Source: Polynucleobacter sp. HIN7
GTDB lineage: Bacteria; Pseudomonadota; Gammaproteobacteria; Burkholderiales; Burkholderiaceae
NCBI RefSeq assembly: GCF_030297595.1
Contig: NZ_AP028138.1
Coordinates: 1-64,000 of the forward strand
Length of the DNA stretch: 64,000 nucleotides
Direction: 5' to 3'
The position numbers were made by a program, and so were the translations under genes. Below the pieces are notes generated by a model. The model was not told the DNA's origin and did no database searches. It saw only the letters and a program-made list of their open reading frames with translations. Of the stretch, positions 1-11,471 are shown one piece after another (the first letter of the stretch is position 1; each line of letters begins with the position of its first letter).

Positions 1-24
1 AGAGAAACTCTGTTTACACACAAC

Positions 25-64
25 TTATCCACAGCTTATCCCCTGTACTTTTGCTTGTGGATAA
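25..64. other. DnaA-box cluster upstream of dnaA
   Basis: Two exact consensus DnaA boxes (TTATCCACA) are visible: one forward at 25-33 and one reverse at 56-64. A weaker forward copy (TTATCCCCT) lies at 36-44. They end about 37 bases before the dnaA start, where DnaA autoregulates its own promoter in many bacteria. With the boxes after dnaA they make a two-part origin. The boxes are seen directly; the autoregulatory role is inference. Confidence 0.8.
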
Positions 65-100
65 CTTTTAACACTGGCTACAATCGATACCTAATTTCGT

Positions 101-1582
101 ATGAGCAAACCCGATCTACCCCCCCTTCTTATGCACCCAAATCCATTGGGTTTTTGGGATTTAGCTCTGGAAACCCTGGCCAAAGAGCTCTCACCACAAC
201 AATTCAAAACCTGGATTCAACCACTTAAAATAAAGGGTTACGACGAAAGTGAGCGGTTACTATTAATTGGCGCGCCCAACCCCTTTAAGCTTGACTGGAT
301 CAAACGGACCTTTTCTACAAGGCTCCATGAAATCGCCTCTTCCTATTTTGGGGGGCCGGTTAACCTTCAATTTACACTCGGTGCCGATCCATCAAAAAAC
401 ATCACCAAAATACCTGGTCCCGGCTTTCGCCCCGAAGGTTTAACTGAGGGCGCCGCTGGCACCGCCGTATCGACAGGGCCCACATTAATTGCTGAGGGTT
501 TGGGGGCTGAGCCTGATGAGGCTTCCCAAACCAACCTTGGTGCCGCGCTTGCTGACCGCGAACACTCCAAGCTGAATCCTGGTCTAACCTTTGAGAGCTT
601 TGTTACTGGCAAAGCAAATCAACTGGCTCGCGCAGCCTCCATTCAGGTTGCCCACAATCCTGGGGCATCTTATAACCCAATGTTTTTGTATGGCGGCGTT
701 GGTTTAGGAAAAACCCATTTAATCCACGCAATTGGCAACCATCTTCTAAAAGAAAAGCCGGATGCCAAAATTCGGTACATACACGCCGAACAGTATGTGT
801 CAGATGTCGTTAGAGCATATCAACAAAAGGCGTTTGATCGGTTTAAGCGCTATTACCACTCCTTAGACCTTTTGTTAATTGATGACATTCAGTTTTTTGG
901 TGGCAAGTCGCGCACCCAAGAGGAGTTCTTTTATGCCTTTGAAGCCCTCATTAGCAATGGGGCACAGGTCATTATTACTAGCGATACCTATCCAAAAGAA
1001 ATGGAGGGCATCGATGAGCGGTTGATTTCTCGTTTTGATTCCGGACTAACTGTCGCTATTGAACCCCCAGAACTTGAAATGCGAGTAGCAATTTTGATGA
1101 AGAAAGCCGCAGCCGAAGGCATTCCAATGGGTGAGGATGTTGCATTTTTTGTTGCTAAACACCTACGCTCCAACATTCGGGAGCTAGAGGGGGCGCTAAG
1201 GAAAATTTTGGCTTACGTTCATTTTCATGGCAAAGAAGTCAATATTGAGGTGGCCCGCAGCGCCCTTAAGGATCTTTTATCAATTCAGAACCGCCAAATT
1301 TCGGTTGAAAGTATCCAAAAAGTGGTTGCCAGCTTCTATAACATCAAGGTTGCCGACATGTACTCCAAAAAGCGGCCCGCCAATATTGCCCGACCCAGGC
1401 AAATCGCGATGTTTATTGCCAAGGAGCTAACCCAAAAAAGTCTGCCTGAAATTGGTGAACTTTTTGGCGGCAGAGACCATACTACGGTTTTGCATGCGGT
1501 TCGCAAAATTGCTGAGGAGCGCCAACACGACTCTCACCTTAACCACGAACTGCATGTGCTTGAGCAGAGTTTGAAAAACTAG
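101..1582 (+). CDS. dnaA: Chromosomal replication initiator protein DnaA
   Basis: AAA+ ATPase that binds DnaA boxes at oriC, melts the origin and loads the DnaB helicase. The N-terminal domain I (about 15-90) is followed by a Gly/Ala/Pro-rich linker (about 95-155). The Walker A motif GGVGLGKT is at residues 198-205, and Walker B ends in D261-D262 (LLLIDD). The C-terminal DNA-binding domain carries the DnaA signature GGRDHTTV at 456-463. At 493 residues it is slightly longer than the E. coli protein, mostly in the linker. It is flanked on both sides by DnaA boxes and followed by dnaN, the usual bacterial order. The identification is secure. Confidence 0.98.
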   Translation: MSKPDLPPLLMHPNPLGFWDLALETLAKELSPQQFKTWIQPLKIKGYDESERLLLIGAPNPFKLDWIKRTFSTRLHEIASSYFGGPVNLQFTLGADPSKNITKIPGPGFRPEGLTEGAAGTAVSTGPTLIAEGLGAEPDEASQTNLGAALADREHSKLNPGLTFESFVTGKANQLARAASIQVAHNPGASYNPMFLYGGVGLGKTHLIHAIGNHLLKEKPDAKIRYIHAEQYVSDVVRAYQQKAFDRFKRYYHSLDLLLIDDIQFFGGKSRTQEEFFYAFEALISNGAQVIITSDTYPKEMEGIDERLISRFDSGLTVAIEPPELEMRVAILMKKAAAEGIPMGEDVAFFVAKHLRSNIRELEGALRKILAYVHFHGKEVNIEVARSALKDLLSIQNRQISVESIQKVVASFYNIKVADMYSKKRPANIARPRQIAMFIAKELTQKSLPEIGELFGGRDHTTVLHAVRKIAEERQHDSHLNHELHVLEQSLKN

Positions 1583-1830
1583 CCTGTGGATAAGCCTGTG
1601 GAAGGCAAATGGGATAACCCTGTTAATAGGTGATTGATAAGTTTGTGAATAAGCAGTTTGTCTTTTTTGAACCAAACCCTTGTTCACAATTTTTCCATAC
1701 CTTATACCGAACTTATCCACACCAATTTTTCTCAAAAAGAGCCTGATTTCACTATAAAATTTAACTTATCAACAGAAAAAATCGGTCTTATTATTACTAC
1801 GATATAAATATAAAAAGGAATTTAAAAACA
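1583..1830. other. oriC: Probable replication origin oriC (dnaA-dnaN intergenic region)
   Basis: This 248-bp gap holds several DnaA boxes. Exact consensus copies lie at 1585-1593 (reverse) and 1713-1721 (forward). One-mismatch copies lie at 1644-1652 (reverse, TGTGAATAA) and 1766-1774 (forward, TTATCAACA), and a weaker one at 1680-1688. From about 1740 to 1830 the sequence becomes strongly A+T rich, as expected of a DNA unwinding element. The dnaN ribosome binding site (AAAGGAA, 1814-1820) is also here. Boxes and composition are seen directly. Origin function is inferred from the arrangement, which matches known dnaA-dnaN origins. Confidence 0.8.
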
Positions 1831-2946
1831 ATGCAACTAATCAACGCTACCCGAGATGAATTGCTAAAACCATTACAGGTGGTTAGTGGTATTGTTGAGC
1901 GCCGTCATACCTTAGCAATTTTGGCGAATTTACTTTTTAAAAAGACGGGGTCTTCGGTCTCGTTTGTTTCTACCGATATCGAAATACAAATTACGACTAA
2001 GGCGAATTTTGGAGTTGGTGATGATGATGTCACCACAACAGTTGGCGCACGAAAAATTTTAGATATTTTGCGAGCTCTACCAGAGGGCCCTGTAAGCCTT
2101 AATCTTAAAGATAACAAACTGGTGGTGCAAAGCGGTAAGAGCCGGTTTTCTCTTCAAACCTTAGCCGCCTCCGAATTTCCTGTCATGCAAACCCACTCTG
2201 AAGCTCAGGCAAGCTGGGGGATGAGTCAAAGAAAATTCCGTCAACTCATCAGTCAAGTGTATTTCGCAATGGCTCAGCAAGATATACGCTATTACTTAAA
2301 CGGAATGCTTTTAGTTGTGGATGGCAAGGATGTGATTGCGGTTGCAACCGATGGTCATCGTCTTGCTTATAGCCACACCGAGCTTGATGCGAGCCCCACA
2401 GGAAATGGTCAAAAACAAGAAATTATTATTCCTCGTAAAACGATTTTAGAGTGTCAACATTTGTTGCAGGATACAGACGAGGCGGTTGACATTAGTATTA
2501 GCAATAATCAAATCAAATTCACTTTTGGGGATATCGAATTAATCTCGAAGTTGGTCGAGGGTAAGTTTCCAGACTATCAGAGAGTAATTCCAAAGGGGCA
2601 CAAAAATACACTTTCTGTAAATCGTGAAGTTTTGCAGGCAGCGTTGCAGCGGGCGGCTATTTTGACAACCGAAAAGTTTAAAGGTGTTCGCTTTTCACTA
2701 ACAACTAACAAAATTACGATACAGTCTACAAACGCGGAGCAAGAAGAGGCCCAAGAGGAAATTGAAACCAATTATGCTGGCGACGCCGTTGAGATTGGGT
2801 TTAACGTTAGCTATCTTCTTGATGTCTTGGCTAATATTAAAAACGAAGAAATTCAAATCAGTCTTGGTGATGCTAACAGTAGCGCTGTTATTACATTACC
2901 CGGATCAGAGGCGTTTAAATACGTTGTAATGCCAATGCGCATTTAA
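1831..2946 (+). CDS. dnaN: DNA polymerase III beta subunit (sliding clamp)
   Basis: Ring-shaped clamp that tethers DNA polymerase III and other repair and replication factors to DNA. The 371-residue length fits the family (E. coli 366), giving three repeated clamp folds of about 120 residues each. The protein starts with the typical MQLINATRDELLKPL and ends in VVMPMRI, matching the conserved beta-clamp C-terminus. An AAAGGAA ribosome binding site lies 10 bases before the ATG. It follows dnaA across the origin and precedes gyrB by 35 bases, the classic origin-proximal order. Confidence 0.98.
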   Translation: MQLINATRDELLKPLQVVSGIVERRHTLAILANLLFKKTGSSVSFVSTDIEIQITTKANFGVGDDDVTTTVGARKILDILRALPEGPVSLNLKDNKLVVQSGKSRFSLQTLAASEFPVMQTHSEAQASWGMSQRKFRQLISQVYFAMAQQDIRYYLNGMLLVVDGKDVIAVATDGHRLAYSHTELDASPTGNGQKQEIIIPRKTILECQHLLQDTDEAVDISISNNQIKFTFGDIELISKLVEGKFPDYQRVIPKGHKNTLSVNREVLQAALQRAAILTTEKFKGVRFSLTTNKITIQSTNAEQEEAQEEIETNYAGDAVEIGFNVSYLLDVLANIKNEEIQISLGDANSSAVITLPGSEAFKYVVMPMRI

Positions 2947-2963
2947 GTTTTGATGCCCAATAA

Positions 2964-5480
<2,517 letters not shown>

Positions 5481-5484
5481 CCTC

Positions 5485-5970
5485 ATGAAAAATAACAAAG
5501 CCCCGAAAACCGTGGCCAAATCATCCATTGCCGTTAAAAACTCGAAAATCCACGGTCGTGGGGTTTTTGTAAAAAAAGAAATTCCAAAGGGCTCGGCAAT
5601 CATTGAATACATTGGGGAGCGGATTAGCTGGAAGGGGGCTCTGCGTCGCCATCCACATGATCCAGAACAACCGAACCACACCTTTTATTTTTCTTTGGAA
5701 GACGGTCGGGTCATTGATGCGAATGTTGGCGGTAATGCGGCGCGCTGGATTAACCACTCCTGTAAACCAAATTGCAAGGCAGACGAAATCTCGGTCGACG
5801 GCGAGGGGCGCGTATTTATTTTTGCAAAACGCAAGCTTCTTCCCGGCGAAGAGCTTTTCTATGACTATTCCTTAAATTTAGACGAAAAGCCAACCAAAAA
5901 GTTACTGAAGGAATATGCCTGTTATTGTGGCCATAAAAAGTGCCGAGGCACGATGCTCGACATCGATTGA
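5485..5970 (+). CDS. SET domain-containing protein (putative lysine methyltransferase)
   Basis: A 161-residue protein that is almost entirely one SET domain, the fold of SAM-dependent protein lysine methyltransferases best known from eukaryotic histone modifiers. Visible hallmarks are GRGVFVKKEIPKG (24-36), the SAM and pseudoknot motif NHSCKPNC (90-97), GEELFYDY (121-128) with its catalytic-type tyrosines, and a post-SET zinc cluster C146-x-C148-x4-C153 followed by RG. It begins 4 bases after gyrB and is followed 12 bases later by a DUF3717-like gene, so it probably shares the gyrB transcript. Substrate and function are unknown. Related small SET proteins occur in other Burkholderiales, from memory. 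Confidence 0.85.
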   Translation: MKNNKAPKTVAKSSIAVKNSKIHGRGVFVKKEIPKGSAIIEYIGERISWKGALRRHPHDPEQPNHTFYFSLEDGRVIDANVGGNAARWINHSCKPNCKADEISVDGEGRVFIFAKRKLLPGEELFYDYSLNLDEKPTKKLLKEYACYCGHKKCRGTMLDID

Positions 5971-5982
5971 TCGGTTGTCGAA

Positions 5983-6210
5983 ATGCTCTTCGTTTCCATT
6001 CAAGAGTTAGAGGCCGCCATTAATTATTGGCGCTCCCAGTCACCCTCTCGCGGCGATGAACTGATTTTGTCTAAAGAGGCTAGTGCGTTAGCAAAGCCTT
6101 ATGCACTCATGATTATCCAGGGCGCACAACGAATCCCGCTTGATATGCTCGACGAGCTTAGTAAAGAATCGTTTGCCAAGTTTGTGGCCTGGAAGTCGCA
6201 GACTAAATAA
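5983..6210 (+). CDS. DUF3717-like small protein
   Basis: A 75-residue soluble protein with no signal peptide or membrane segment. Its opening FVSIQELEAAINYWR and the following SPSRGDE...EASALAKPYALMI resemble the DUF3717 family of Burkholderiales, recalled from memory rather than by search. No function is known. The ATG lies 12 bases after the SET gene stop and the next gene starts 23 bases after its own stop, so it looks like part of a gyrB-SET-DUF3717-permease run. Codon use looks like that of the neighbours, supporting a real gene. Confidence 0.7.
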   Translation: MLFVSIQELEAAINYWRSQSPSRGDELILSKEASALAKPYALMIIQGAQRIPLDMLDELSKESFAKFVAWKSQTK

Positions 6211-6233
6211 TTGGCAATTTCTTAAGCCAAGCC

Positions 6234-7025
6234 ATGGAAACCGTAGTCGATTTCAGTTCATATTTATGGCTTTTGCTTTTAGTGGCTGCGTTTGCTTCGG
6301 GTTTTGTTGATGCAATTGCTGGTGGTGGAGGATTAATACAGGTGCCAGCTTTATTTGCGGCCTACCCAGACACTCATCCAGCAACGCTCTTGAGCGCCAA
6401 TAAGGTTTCCTCGATTGGCGGAACTATCAACGCAGCAAGGCGCTATTTGCGTCATGCAAAGTTACCCTGGAATATCTTGGGTCCAGCCATCGTTGCCGGT
6501 TTTATTGGGGCGCTTTTGGGGGCTCTGGCGGTAAGTGTATTTCCGCCTGAGCCTCTTCGAAAGGCTTTGCCATTTATGTTGGCGATTTTGTTGGCCTACA
6601 CCTGGTTTGCCCCGAACATGGGCCTTGAGAATCGCCCCGCCCACAAAATAGGTCGCTACGAGGCTCCGAAGGCGGTGGCGATGGGCTTGGTCATCGGGTT
6701 TTATGACGGATTTTTTGGCCCAGCAACCGGAAGTTTTTTTCTGTTCGCTTTTGTCCGAATCTTTTACTTTGACTTTCTGCACGCATCTGCCGCGACCAAA
6801 TTAGTTAATGTCACCACTAATCTGGCCACGATCATCATGCTTACAAGTCTTGGCTTCATTGATTGGCCCCTCGGCTTGAGCCTCATGGTGGCCAATATTC
6901 TTGGCAGTCAGGTGGGAACCATGTTGGCGATTGCGCATGGCAGCCAATTTGTTCGGAAAATATTCTTAATTGTGGTGTTAGCCCTTATCGCTCGATCGAC
7001 CTACTCAGCATTTTTTTCCAATTAA
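6234..7025 (+). CDS. TSUP (TauE/SafE) family membrane transporter
   Basis: A 263-residue integral membrane protein with about seven to eight hydrophobic segments. It has the TSUP-family hallmark near the start (ASGFVDAIAGGGGLIQVPAL) and the internal-repeat partner GFYDGFFGPATGSF about 150 residues later. Family members are proposed to move organosulfur anions, sulfite or other organic acids across the inner membrane; the substrate here cannot be told. It starts 23 bases after the DUF3717-like gene and ends before a parS site, so it is probably the last gene of the gyrB-led run. Confidence 0.85.
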   Translation: METVVDFSSYLWLLLLVAAFASGFVDAIAGGGGLIQVPALFAAYPDTHPATLLSANKVSSIGGTINAARRYLRHAKLPWNILGPAIVAGFIGALLGALAVSVFPPEPLRKALPFMLAILLAYTWFAPNMGLENRPAHKIGRYEAPKAVAMGLVIGFYDGFFGPATGSFFLFAFVRIFYFDFLHASAATKLVNVTTNLATIIMLTSLGFIDWPLGLSLMVANILGSQVGTMLAIAHGSQFVRKIFLIVVLALIARSTYSAFFSN

Positions 7026-7065
7026 ATCAACAACTTAAATTTTTTTGTATCCCCGGCCACCGGAT

Positions 7066-7081
7066 TGTTTCACGTGAAACA
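7066..7081. other. parS: parS centromere site 1
   Basis: Perfect 16-bp palindrome TGTTTCACGTGAAACA, identical to the canonical chromosomal parS bound by ParB. It lies in the gap between the TSUP gene and mnmG, about 3.4 kb from parB and about 7 kb from the left edge with oriC. ParB loads on such sites and slides as a CTP-dependent clamp to build the segregation complex. Confidence 0.95.
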
Positions 7082-7120
7082 GTAAAAATGCTATGATCAA
7101 CGCCCTAATTGGGCAAATCC

Positions 7121-9040
7121 ATGTTTTATTTCAAGAAATTCGATGTGATTGTGGTCGGCGGCGGTCATGCAGGAACCGAAGCCGCACTTGCGTCTGCTCG
7201 GAGAGGATCAAACACCTTATTAATTACCCACAGCATCGAAACACTTGGGGCAATGAGCTGTAACCCTTCAATCGGGGGTATTGGCAAGGGTCATCTAGTA
7301 AGAGAGATTGATGCCTTGGGCGGAGCCATGGCGGTCGCAACCGATGAGGCTGGCATTCAATTTCGGATCTTGAACTCAAGCAAGGGCCCAGCGGTTCGGG
7401 CAACCCGGGCTCAGGGCGATCGAATTCTATATAAGGCTGCGATTCGTCGGCGCCTCGAGAACCAAGCAAACTTGACCCTATTTCAGGCGGCCGTTGATGA
7501 TTTGATTGTGGTTGGAGATCGGGTTCGTGGGGTTAGAACCCAAAGCGGCCTTGAGTTTGAAGGAAAAAGTGTTGTATTAACCGCGGGCACTTTTTTGGAT
7601 GGAAAAATTCATATCGGCCTAATGAACCATAGTGGTGGCCGGGCTGGAGATCCTGCTGCAACCACCCTTTCTGCTCGTCTAAAAGAGCTGAAATTACCGC
7701 AGGGGCGCTTAAAAACCGGAACCCCACCCCGCATTGATGGTAGGACCATTAATTTCTCAGTAATGCAGGAGCAGGCCGGAGACTTAGATCCTATTCCATG
7801 TTTTTCGTTTATGGGCAGACCCGAACAGCACCCGCCCCAGGTGCCCTGTTGGATAACCCATACTAATAGCCAAACGCACGACATTATTCGTTCCGGATTG
7901 GACCGTTCGCCGATGTATACGGGGGTCATTGAGGGGGTTGGCCCGCGCTATTGCCCTTCGATTGAAGACAAAATCCATCGCTTTGCTGCTAAAGAGAGCC
8001 ACCAAATCTTCTTAGAGCCAGAGGGCTTAACAACCAACGAGTTTTATCCGAACGGAATTTCAACGAGCCTGCCATTTGATGTTCAAATGGCTCTGGTTCA
8101 CAGCATTCGTGGGCTTGAGAGTGCTGATATCGTCCGCCCAGGATATGCCATTGAGTATGACTATTTCGATCCGCGGCAGCTAAAGCATAGCCTAGAAACC
8201 AAGGCGATTAATGGCCTATATTTTGCCGGGCAGATTAATGGAACAACTGGGTATGAGGAGGCTGCGGCCCAGGGCCTGCTGGCGGGTATTAATGCAAGCC
8301 TTTCAGCACAAGACCAGGAGCCCTGGCTGCCCAAGAGAAGCGAGTCATACATTGGTGTTTTAGTTGACGATTTAATTACAAGGGGCGTGCAAGAGCCCTA
8401 TCGCATGTTCACTAGCCGCGCCGAATATCGTTTGAGTTTGCGGGAGGATAATGCCGATACGCGGCTTACCGAAATTGGACGAGGCCTTGGTCTGGTGGGT
8501 GATGAGCAGTGGGAGTTTTTTCAACGAAAGCAGGAGCATGTTTCACGTGAAACATCGCGCTTACGCTCCTTCCGGGTTGGGCCAAAGCATCACACCGCTC
8601 AACAACTGGAGGCATTTCTTGGTCAAGCCTTGGCGCATGAGTGTAGCTTGGCAGAGATCTTAAGACGACCCGAGGTTGATTACCGCTCGTTAATGAAAGT
8701 TGATCCGGTTTTTGTGCAGGACTCCCCAAGCCTTGAAGACCCTCATTTGGGGCGCCAGGTTTTTGATCAGGTAGAGGTTTCCATTAAATACGAGGGCTAT
8801 ATTGAGCGGCAACGCGTTGAAATCGAGCGACATGAGCATTACGAAACACTTCGTTTGCCTGGGGACCTGGACTATTCCTTGGTTAAGGGCCTGTCAGTTG
8901 AGGTTTGGCAAAAGCTGAATTTGCATCAACCGGAAACCTTAGGCCAGGCATCGCGAATTTCAGGGGTAACGCCGGCCGCCATATCCTTGCTTTTGGTTCA
9001 CTTAAAAAAGGGTATTGGCAAAACCCAAATAGTGTCATGA
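7121..9040 (+). CDS. mnmG: tRNA uridine 5-carboxymethylaminomethyl modification enzyme MnmG (GidA)
   Basis: FAD-dependent enzyme that, with MnmE, adds the carboxymethylaminomethyl group to wobble U34 of certain tRNAs. The N-terminal FAD-binding motif is [17 protein letters not shown]. GidA signatures follow ([23 protein letters not shown] and ATRAQGDR), with a C-terminal helical domain. I take the ATG at 7121, giving 639 residues (E. coli 629); an in-frame TTG at 7109 would add four residues. A perfect parS lies within the gene. The stop overlaps the rsmG start (ATGA), so the two are translationally coupled, as gidA-gidB usually are. Confidence 0.97.
   Translation: MFYFKKFDVIVVGGGHAGTEAALASARRGSNTLLITHSIETLGAMSCNPSIGGIGKGHLVREIDALGGAMAVATDEAGIQFRILNSSKGPAVRATRAQGDRILYKAAIRRRLENQANLTLFQAAVDDLIVVGDRVRGVRTQSGLEFEGKSVVLTAGTFLDGKIHIGLMNHSGGRAGDPAATTLSARLKELKLPQGRLKTGTPPRIDGRTINFSVMQEQAGDLDPIPCFSFMGRPEQHPPQVPCWITHTNSQTHDIIRSGLDRSPMYTGVIEGVGPRYCPSIEDKIHRFAAKESHQIFLEPEGLTTNEFYPNGISTSLPFDVQMALVHSIRGLESADIVRPGYAIEYDYFDPRQLKHSLETKAINGLYFAGQINGTTGYEEAAAQGLLAGINASLSAQDQEPWLPKRSESYIGVLVDDLITRGVQEPYRMFTSRAEYRLSLREDNADTRLTEIGRGLGLVGDEQWEFFQRKQEHVSRETSRLRSFRVGPKHHTAQQLEAFLGQALAHECSLAEILRRPEVDYRSLMKVDPVFVQDSPSLEDPHLGRQVFDQVEVSIKYEGYIERQRVEIERHEHYETLRLPGDLDYSLVKGLSVEVWQKLNLHQPETLGQASRISGVTPAAISLLLVHLKKGIGKTQIVS
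8539..8554. other. parS: parS centromere site 2, inside mnmG
   Basis: A second perfect TGTTTCACGTGAAACA palindrome lies inside the mnmG reading frame, where it encodes part of the peptide HVSRETS in the C-terminal half. It is 1,473 bp downstream of parS site 1 and about 1.9 kb upstream of parB. An exact 16-bp match is very unlikely by chance, so it is almost certainly a functional ParB nucleation site carried in coding DNA. Confidence 0.93.
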
Positions 9041-9696
9041 GCCCTGAGGTTGGTGAGGGCCTAAAAGCGGCCGGCCTTTCCCCGGAAGAGGCTGCTGCAA
9101 TGCAATATTTTTTAGGCGAGCTGCTACGCTGGAATCGGGTCCATAACCTCACCGCTATTGATGAGACTGAGGCCGCATTTCATTTGCATCTTATTGATTC
9201 AATTGTTGTTTTGCCGATATTGCGGCGATATTTACAGGCTCACTCGCGGACCAGTGGGGCGCCGATTCAAATTGCTGACTTGGGGTCGGGGGGCGGCTTG
9301 CCGGGCATTCCGCTGGCAATCCTTCAGCCCACATGGTTTTTTAGTTTGATTGAGTCAAGCAAGAAAAAGGCCGCATTTTTACAGCATGTTCGTGGCGGTT
9401 TGGGCCTAGGTCATCTTCAAATTATGGCAAGTCGTGTTGAAAATGTGGCCAAGACCCGCCGGGCATTTTTTGATGCCATTACTGCAAGAGCATTTACGCG
9501 TCTTCATAAACTGCTAGACCTTTCAGCCCCTTTATTAAAATCATCGGGGTTTGTATTTGCGATGAAGAGTCAACAAAGCGAAGAGGAAATTTCTGAGGTG
9601 TCGAGCAAAGACTGGACGCTACTTGAGGAGTGTGAATTATCCTTGCCCGGGCAAACTCTTGATCGCCGACTCTTGGTTTTTCAGTACCAACAATAG
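9037..9696 (+). CDS. rsmG: 16S rRNA (guanine527-N7)-methyltransferase RsmG (GidB)
   Basis: SAM-dependent methyltransferase that makes m7G527 in 16S rRNA. The SAM-binding loop [12 protein letters not shown] starts at residue 81, and the family motif [14 protein letters not shown] precedes it. I chose the ATG at 9037, which overlaps the mnmG stop in the usual ATGA fashion and gives 219 residues (E. coli 207). An upstream in-frame ATG at 8905 would add 44 residues lying wholly within mnmG and unlike the family. parA starts 5 bases after the stop. Loss of this protein typically gives low-level streptomycin resistance. Confidence 0.96.
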   Translation: MSPEVGEGLKAAGLSPEEAAAMQYFLGELLRWNRVHNLTAIDETEAAFHLHLIDSIVVLPILRRYLQAHSRTSGAPIQIADLGSGGGLPGIPLAILQPTWFFSLIESSKKKAAFLQHVRGGLGLGHLQIMASRVENVAKTRRAFFDAITARAFTRLHKLLDLSAPLLKSSGFVFAMKSQQSEEEISEVSSKDWTLLEECELSLPGQTLDRRLLVFQYQQ

Positions 9697-9701
9697 TTAC
9701 T

Positions 9702-10472
9702 ATGGCTAAAACTTTTTGCATCGCAAATCAAAAGGGCGGGGTTGGAAAAACAACTACTGCAGTTAATCTGGCCGCCGGACTGGTTGCCCAGAGACAGCGC
9801 GTGCTTTTGGTGGATTTGGACCCCCAAGGAAATGCCACCATGGGCTCAGGAATTGATAAGTCGACGATCACAAGCGGCGTTTATCACGTGCTGATCGGAA
9901 TGGCTTCCGCAAGCGAAGCAATTCAGTTCGCAAAAGAATCTGGTTACAGTGTTTTGCCTGCAAATCGCGAATTAGCCGGAGCCGAGGTTGAATTGGTTGA
10001 TTTGGAGGGTCGGGAGGCAAGACTAAAAAATGCATTAAATGAGGTTGCTGATCAATACGATTTCATATTGATTGATTGCCCTCCCGCGCTGTCTTTGTTG
10101 ACCCTAAATGGTTTATGCGCAGCTAATGGCGTAGTGGTCCCCATGCAGTGTGAATACTTTGCTCTAGAGGGACTTTCTGATTTGGTTAATACCATTAAAC
10201 AAGTTCATGCCAACTTAAACCCAGACTTGAAAATCATTGGGCTTCTAAGGGTTATGTTTGATACCCGGGTTACCTTACAGCAACAGGTTTCAGAGCAGCT
10301 CAATTCACATTTTGGCGACAAGGTGTTTAAGACCATTATTCCTCGTAATGTGCGCTTAGCCGAGGCCCCTTCATTTGGCTTGCCGGGCGTAATTTTTGAC
10401 AAATCATCTCGAGGCGCTCAGGCCTATATTGAGTTTGCGGGTGAAATGGTTCAACGAATTAAAACGATGTAG
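9702..10472 (+). CDS. parA: Chromosome partitioning ATPase ParA (Soj)
   Basis: A 256-residue ParA/MinD-type ATPase that drives separation of newly replicated origins by interacting with ParB-parS complexes on the nucleoid. The deviant Walker A motif KGGVGKTT is at residues 11-18, followed by a Walker A' region (VDLDPQGN) and Walker B (FILIDCPPALS). The short N-terminus without a helix-turn-helix marks it as the chromosomal (Soj) type rather than a plasmid ParA with its own DNA-binding domain. It starts 5 bases after rsmG and parB begins 7 bases after its stop. Confidence 0.97.
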   Translation: MAKTFCIANQKGGVGKTTTAVNLAAGLVAQRQRVLLVDLDPQGNATMGSGIDKSTITSGVYHVLIGMASASEAIQFAKESGYSVLPANRELAGAEVELVDLEGREARLKNALNEVADQYDFILIDCPPALSLLTLNGLCAANGVVVPMQCEYFALEGLSDLVNTIKQVHANLNPDLKIIGLLRVMFDTRVTLQQQVSEQLNSHFGDKVFKTIIPRNVRLAEAPSFGLPGVIFDKSSRGAQAYIEFAGEMVQRIKTM

Positions 10473-10479
10473 GTGAACA

Positions 10480-11388
10480 ATGGGTGTGAATAAGAAAAAG
10501 GGGTTGGGGCGCGGCCTTGACGCGTTATTGAGTGCTAGTAGCAAGGTGGGCGATGCGGACCCTGTTGCCGACAAGGCACTCCAGTCGCTAGCACTGCAGC
10601 GTTTGCAGGCGGGTAAATATCAGCCTCGAACCATGATGGCTGATGAGCCACTAAAGGAATTGGCTGATAGTATTCGAGAGCGCGGTGTGATGCAGCCCCT
10701 CTTGGTTCGTGAAATTGATGGTGGTCGGTACGAAATTATTGCGGGTGAACGACGATTTCGAGCTGCAAAACTAGCGGGTCTTAATGAGGTGCCCGTACGA
10801 ATCTTAGAGGTCGACGACCAGGCCGCAGCTGCGATTGCCCTCATTGAGAACATGCAGCGGGAGGATTTAAATCCCCTAGAAGAGTCGCGAGGACTATCTC
10901 GTCTGATTCATGAATTCAGCTTTACTCATGAGCAGGCCGCAAAAGCCGTTGGTAAATCGAGAAGCGCCATTACTAACCTGCTTCGCCTATCGCAACTCTC
11001 CGGAGCGGTTCAAGCGATGCTTTTATCTGGTGATTTGGATATGGGCCATGCAAGGGCGCTCTTGTCCCTGCCGGGCGCAAGCCAAGTTGCCTTGGCCCAA
11101 AAAATTGTTGCCCAAGGCCTTTCAGTTCGTGAGGCAGAGCGATTGGCGAGTTCGGCGGCCCTGGCTGCGGGCGATTTATCCCGAAATACTCCCACAAAGG
11201 GAAAAAAGAAGCACTTAATCAGCCAAGACCAAGATTACAAACGCCTTGCTCAAGCTCTGGCTGATTTAGTTGGGCTAGAGGCTGTTTTTAAGACCAATAA
11301 AAGGGGCGGAGAGTTACGCTTTTACTTTAGCCACTTTGATGAGCTTGATTCGCTGATAAAAAAACTGGGAATTAAGGATCATTCTTAA
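10480..11388 (+). CDS. parB: Chromosome partitioning protein ParB (Spo0J)
   Basis: A 302-residue CTPase and DNA clamp that binds parS sites, two of which lie 1.9 and 3.4 kb upstream. The N-terminal tail KKGLGRGLDALL is the segment that stimulates ParA. The CTP-binding motif GERRFRAA is at 89-96, followed by the ENMQREDLNPLEE region, a helix-turn-helix (FTHEQAAKAVGKSRSAITNLLRL, shown here only to locate it) and a C-terminal dimerisation domain. It is the last gene of mnmG-rsmG-parA-parB; a promoter for the atp operon follows. Confidence 0.97.
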   Translation: MGVNKKKGLGRGLDALLSASSKVGDADPVADKALQSLALQRLQAGKYQPRTMMADEPLKELADSIRERGVMQPLLVREIDGGRYEIIAGERRFRAAKLAGLNEVPVRILEVDDQAAAAIALIENMQREDLNPLEESRGLSRLIHEFSFTHEQAAKAVGKSRSAITNLLRLSQLSGAVQAMLLSGDLDMGHARALLSLPGASQVALAQKIVAQGLSVREAERLASSAALAAGDLSRNTPTKGKKKHLISQDQDYKRLAQALADLVGLEAVFKTNKRGGELRFYFSHFDELDSLIKKLGIKDHS

Positions 11389-11406
11389 TAAAAGTGTCTA
11401 AAACAA

Positions 11407-11435
11407 TTGACCTTCACTAGGGTAAATACTAAAAT
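11407..11435 (+). promoter_or_regulatory. Sigma70-like promoter of the atp operon
   Basis: TTGACC at 11407-11412 and TAAAAT at 11430-11435 are separated by exactly 17 bases. They lie between parB and atpI and about 36 bases before the chosen atpI start. Both hexamers match the sigma70 consensus at five of six positions. No other promoter-like pair of similar quality was noticed in the short gap. Confidence 0.7.
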
Positions 11436-11471
11436 CTTGAGGCTTAATTGATTCCCAAAAAAGATCAATCA

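Noticed and set aside
8905..9036. N-terminal extension of rsmG by 44 residues
   Set aside because: It lies within mnmG in another frame. The ATG at 9037 overlapping the mnmG stop gives the normal family length.
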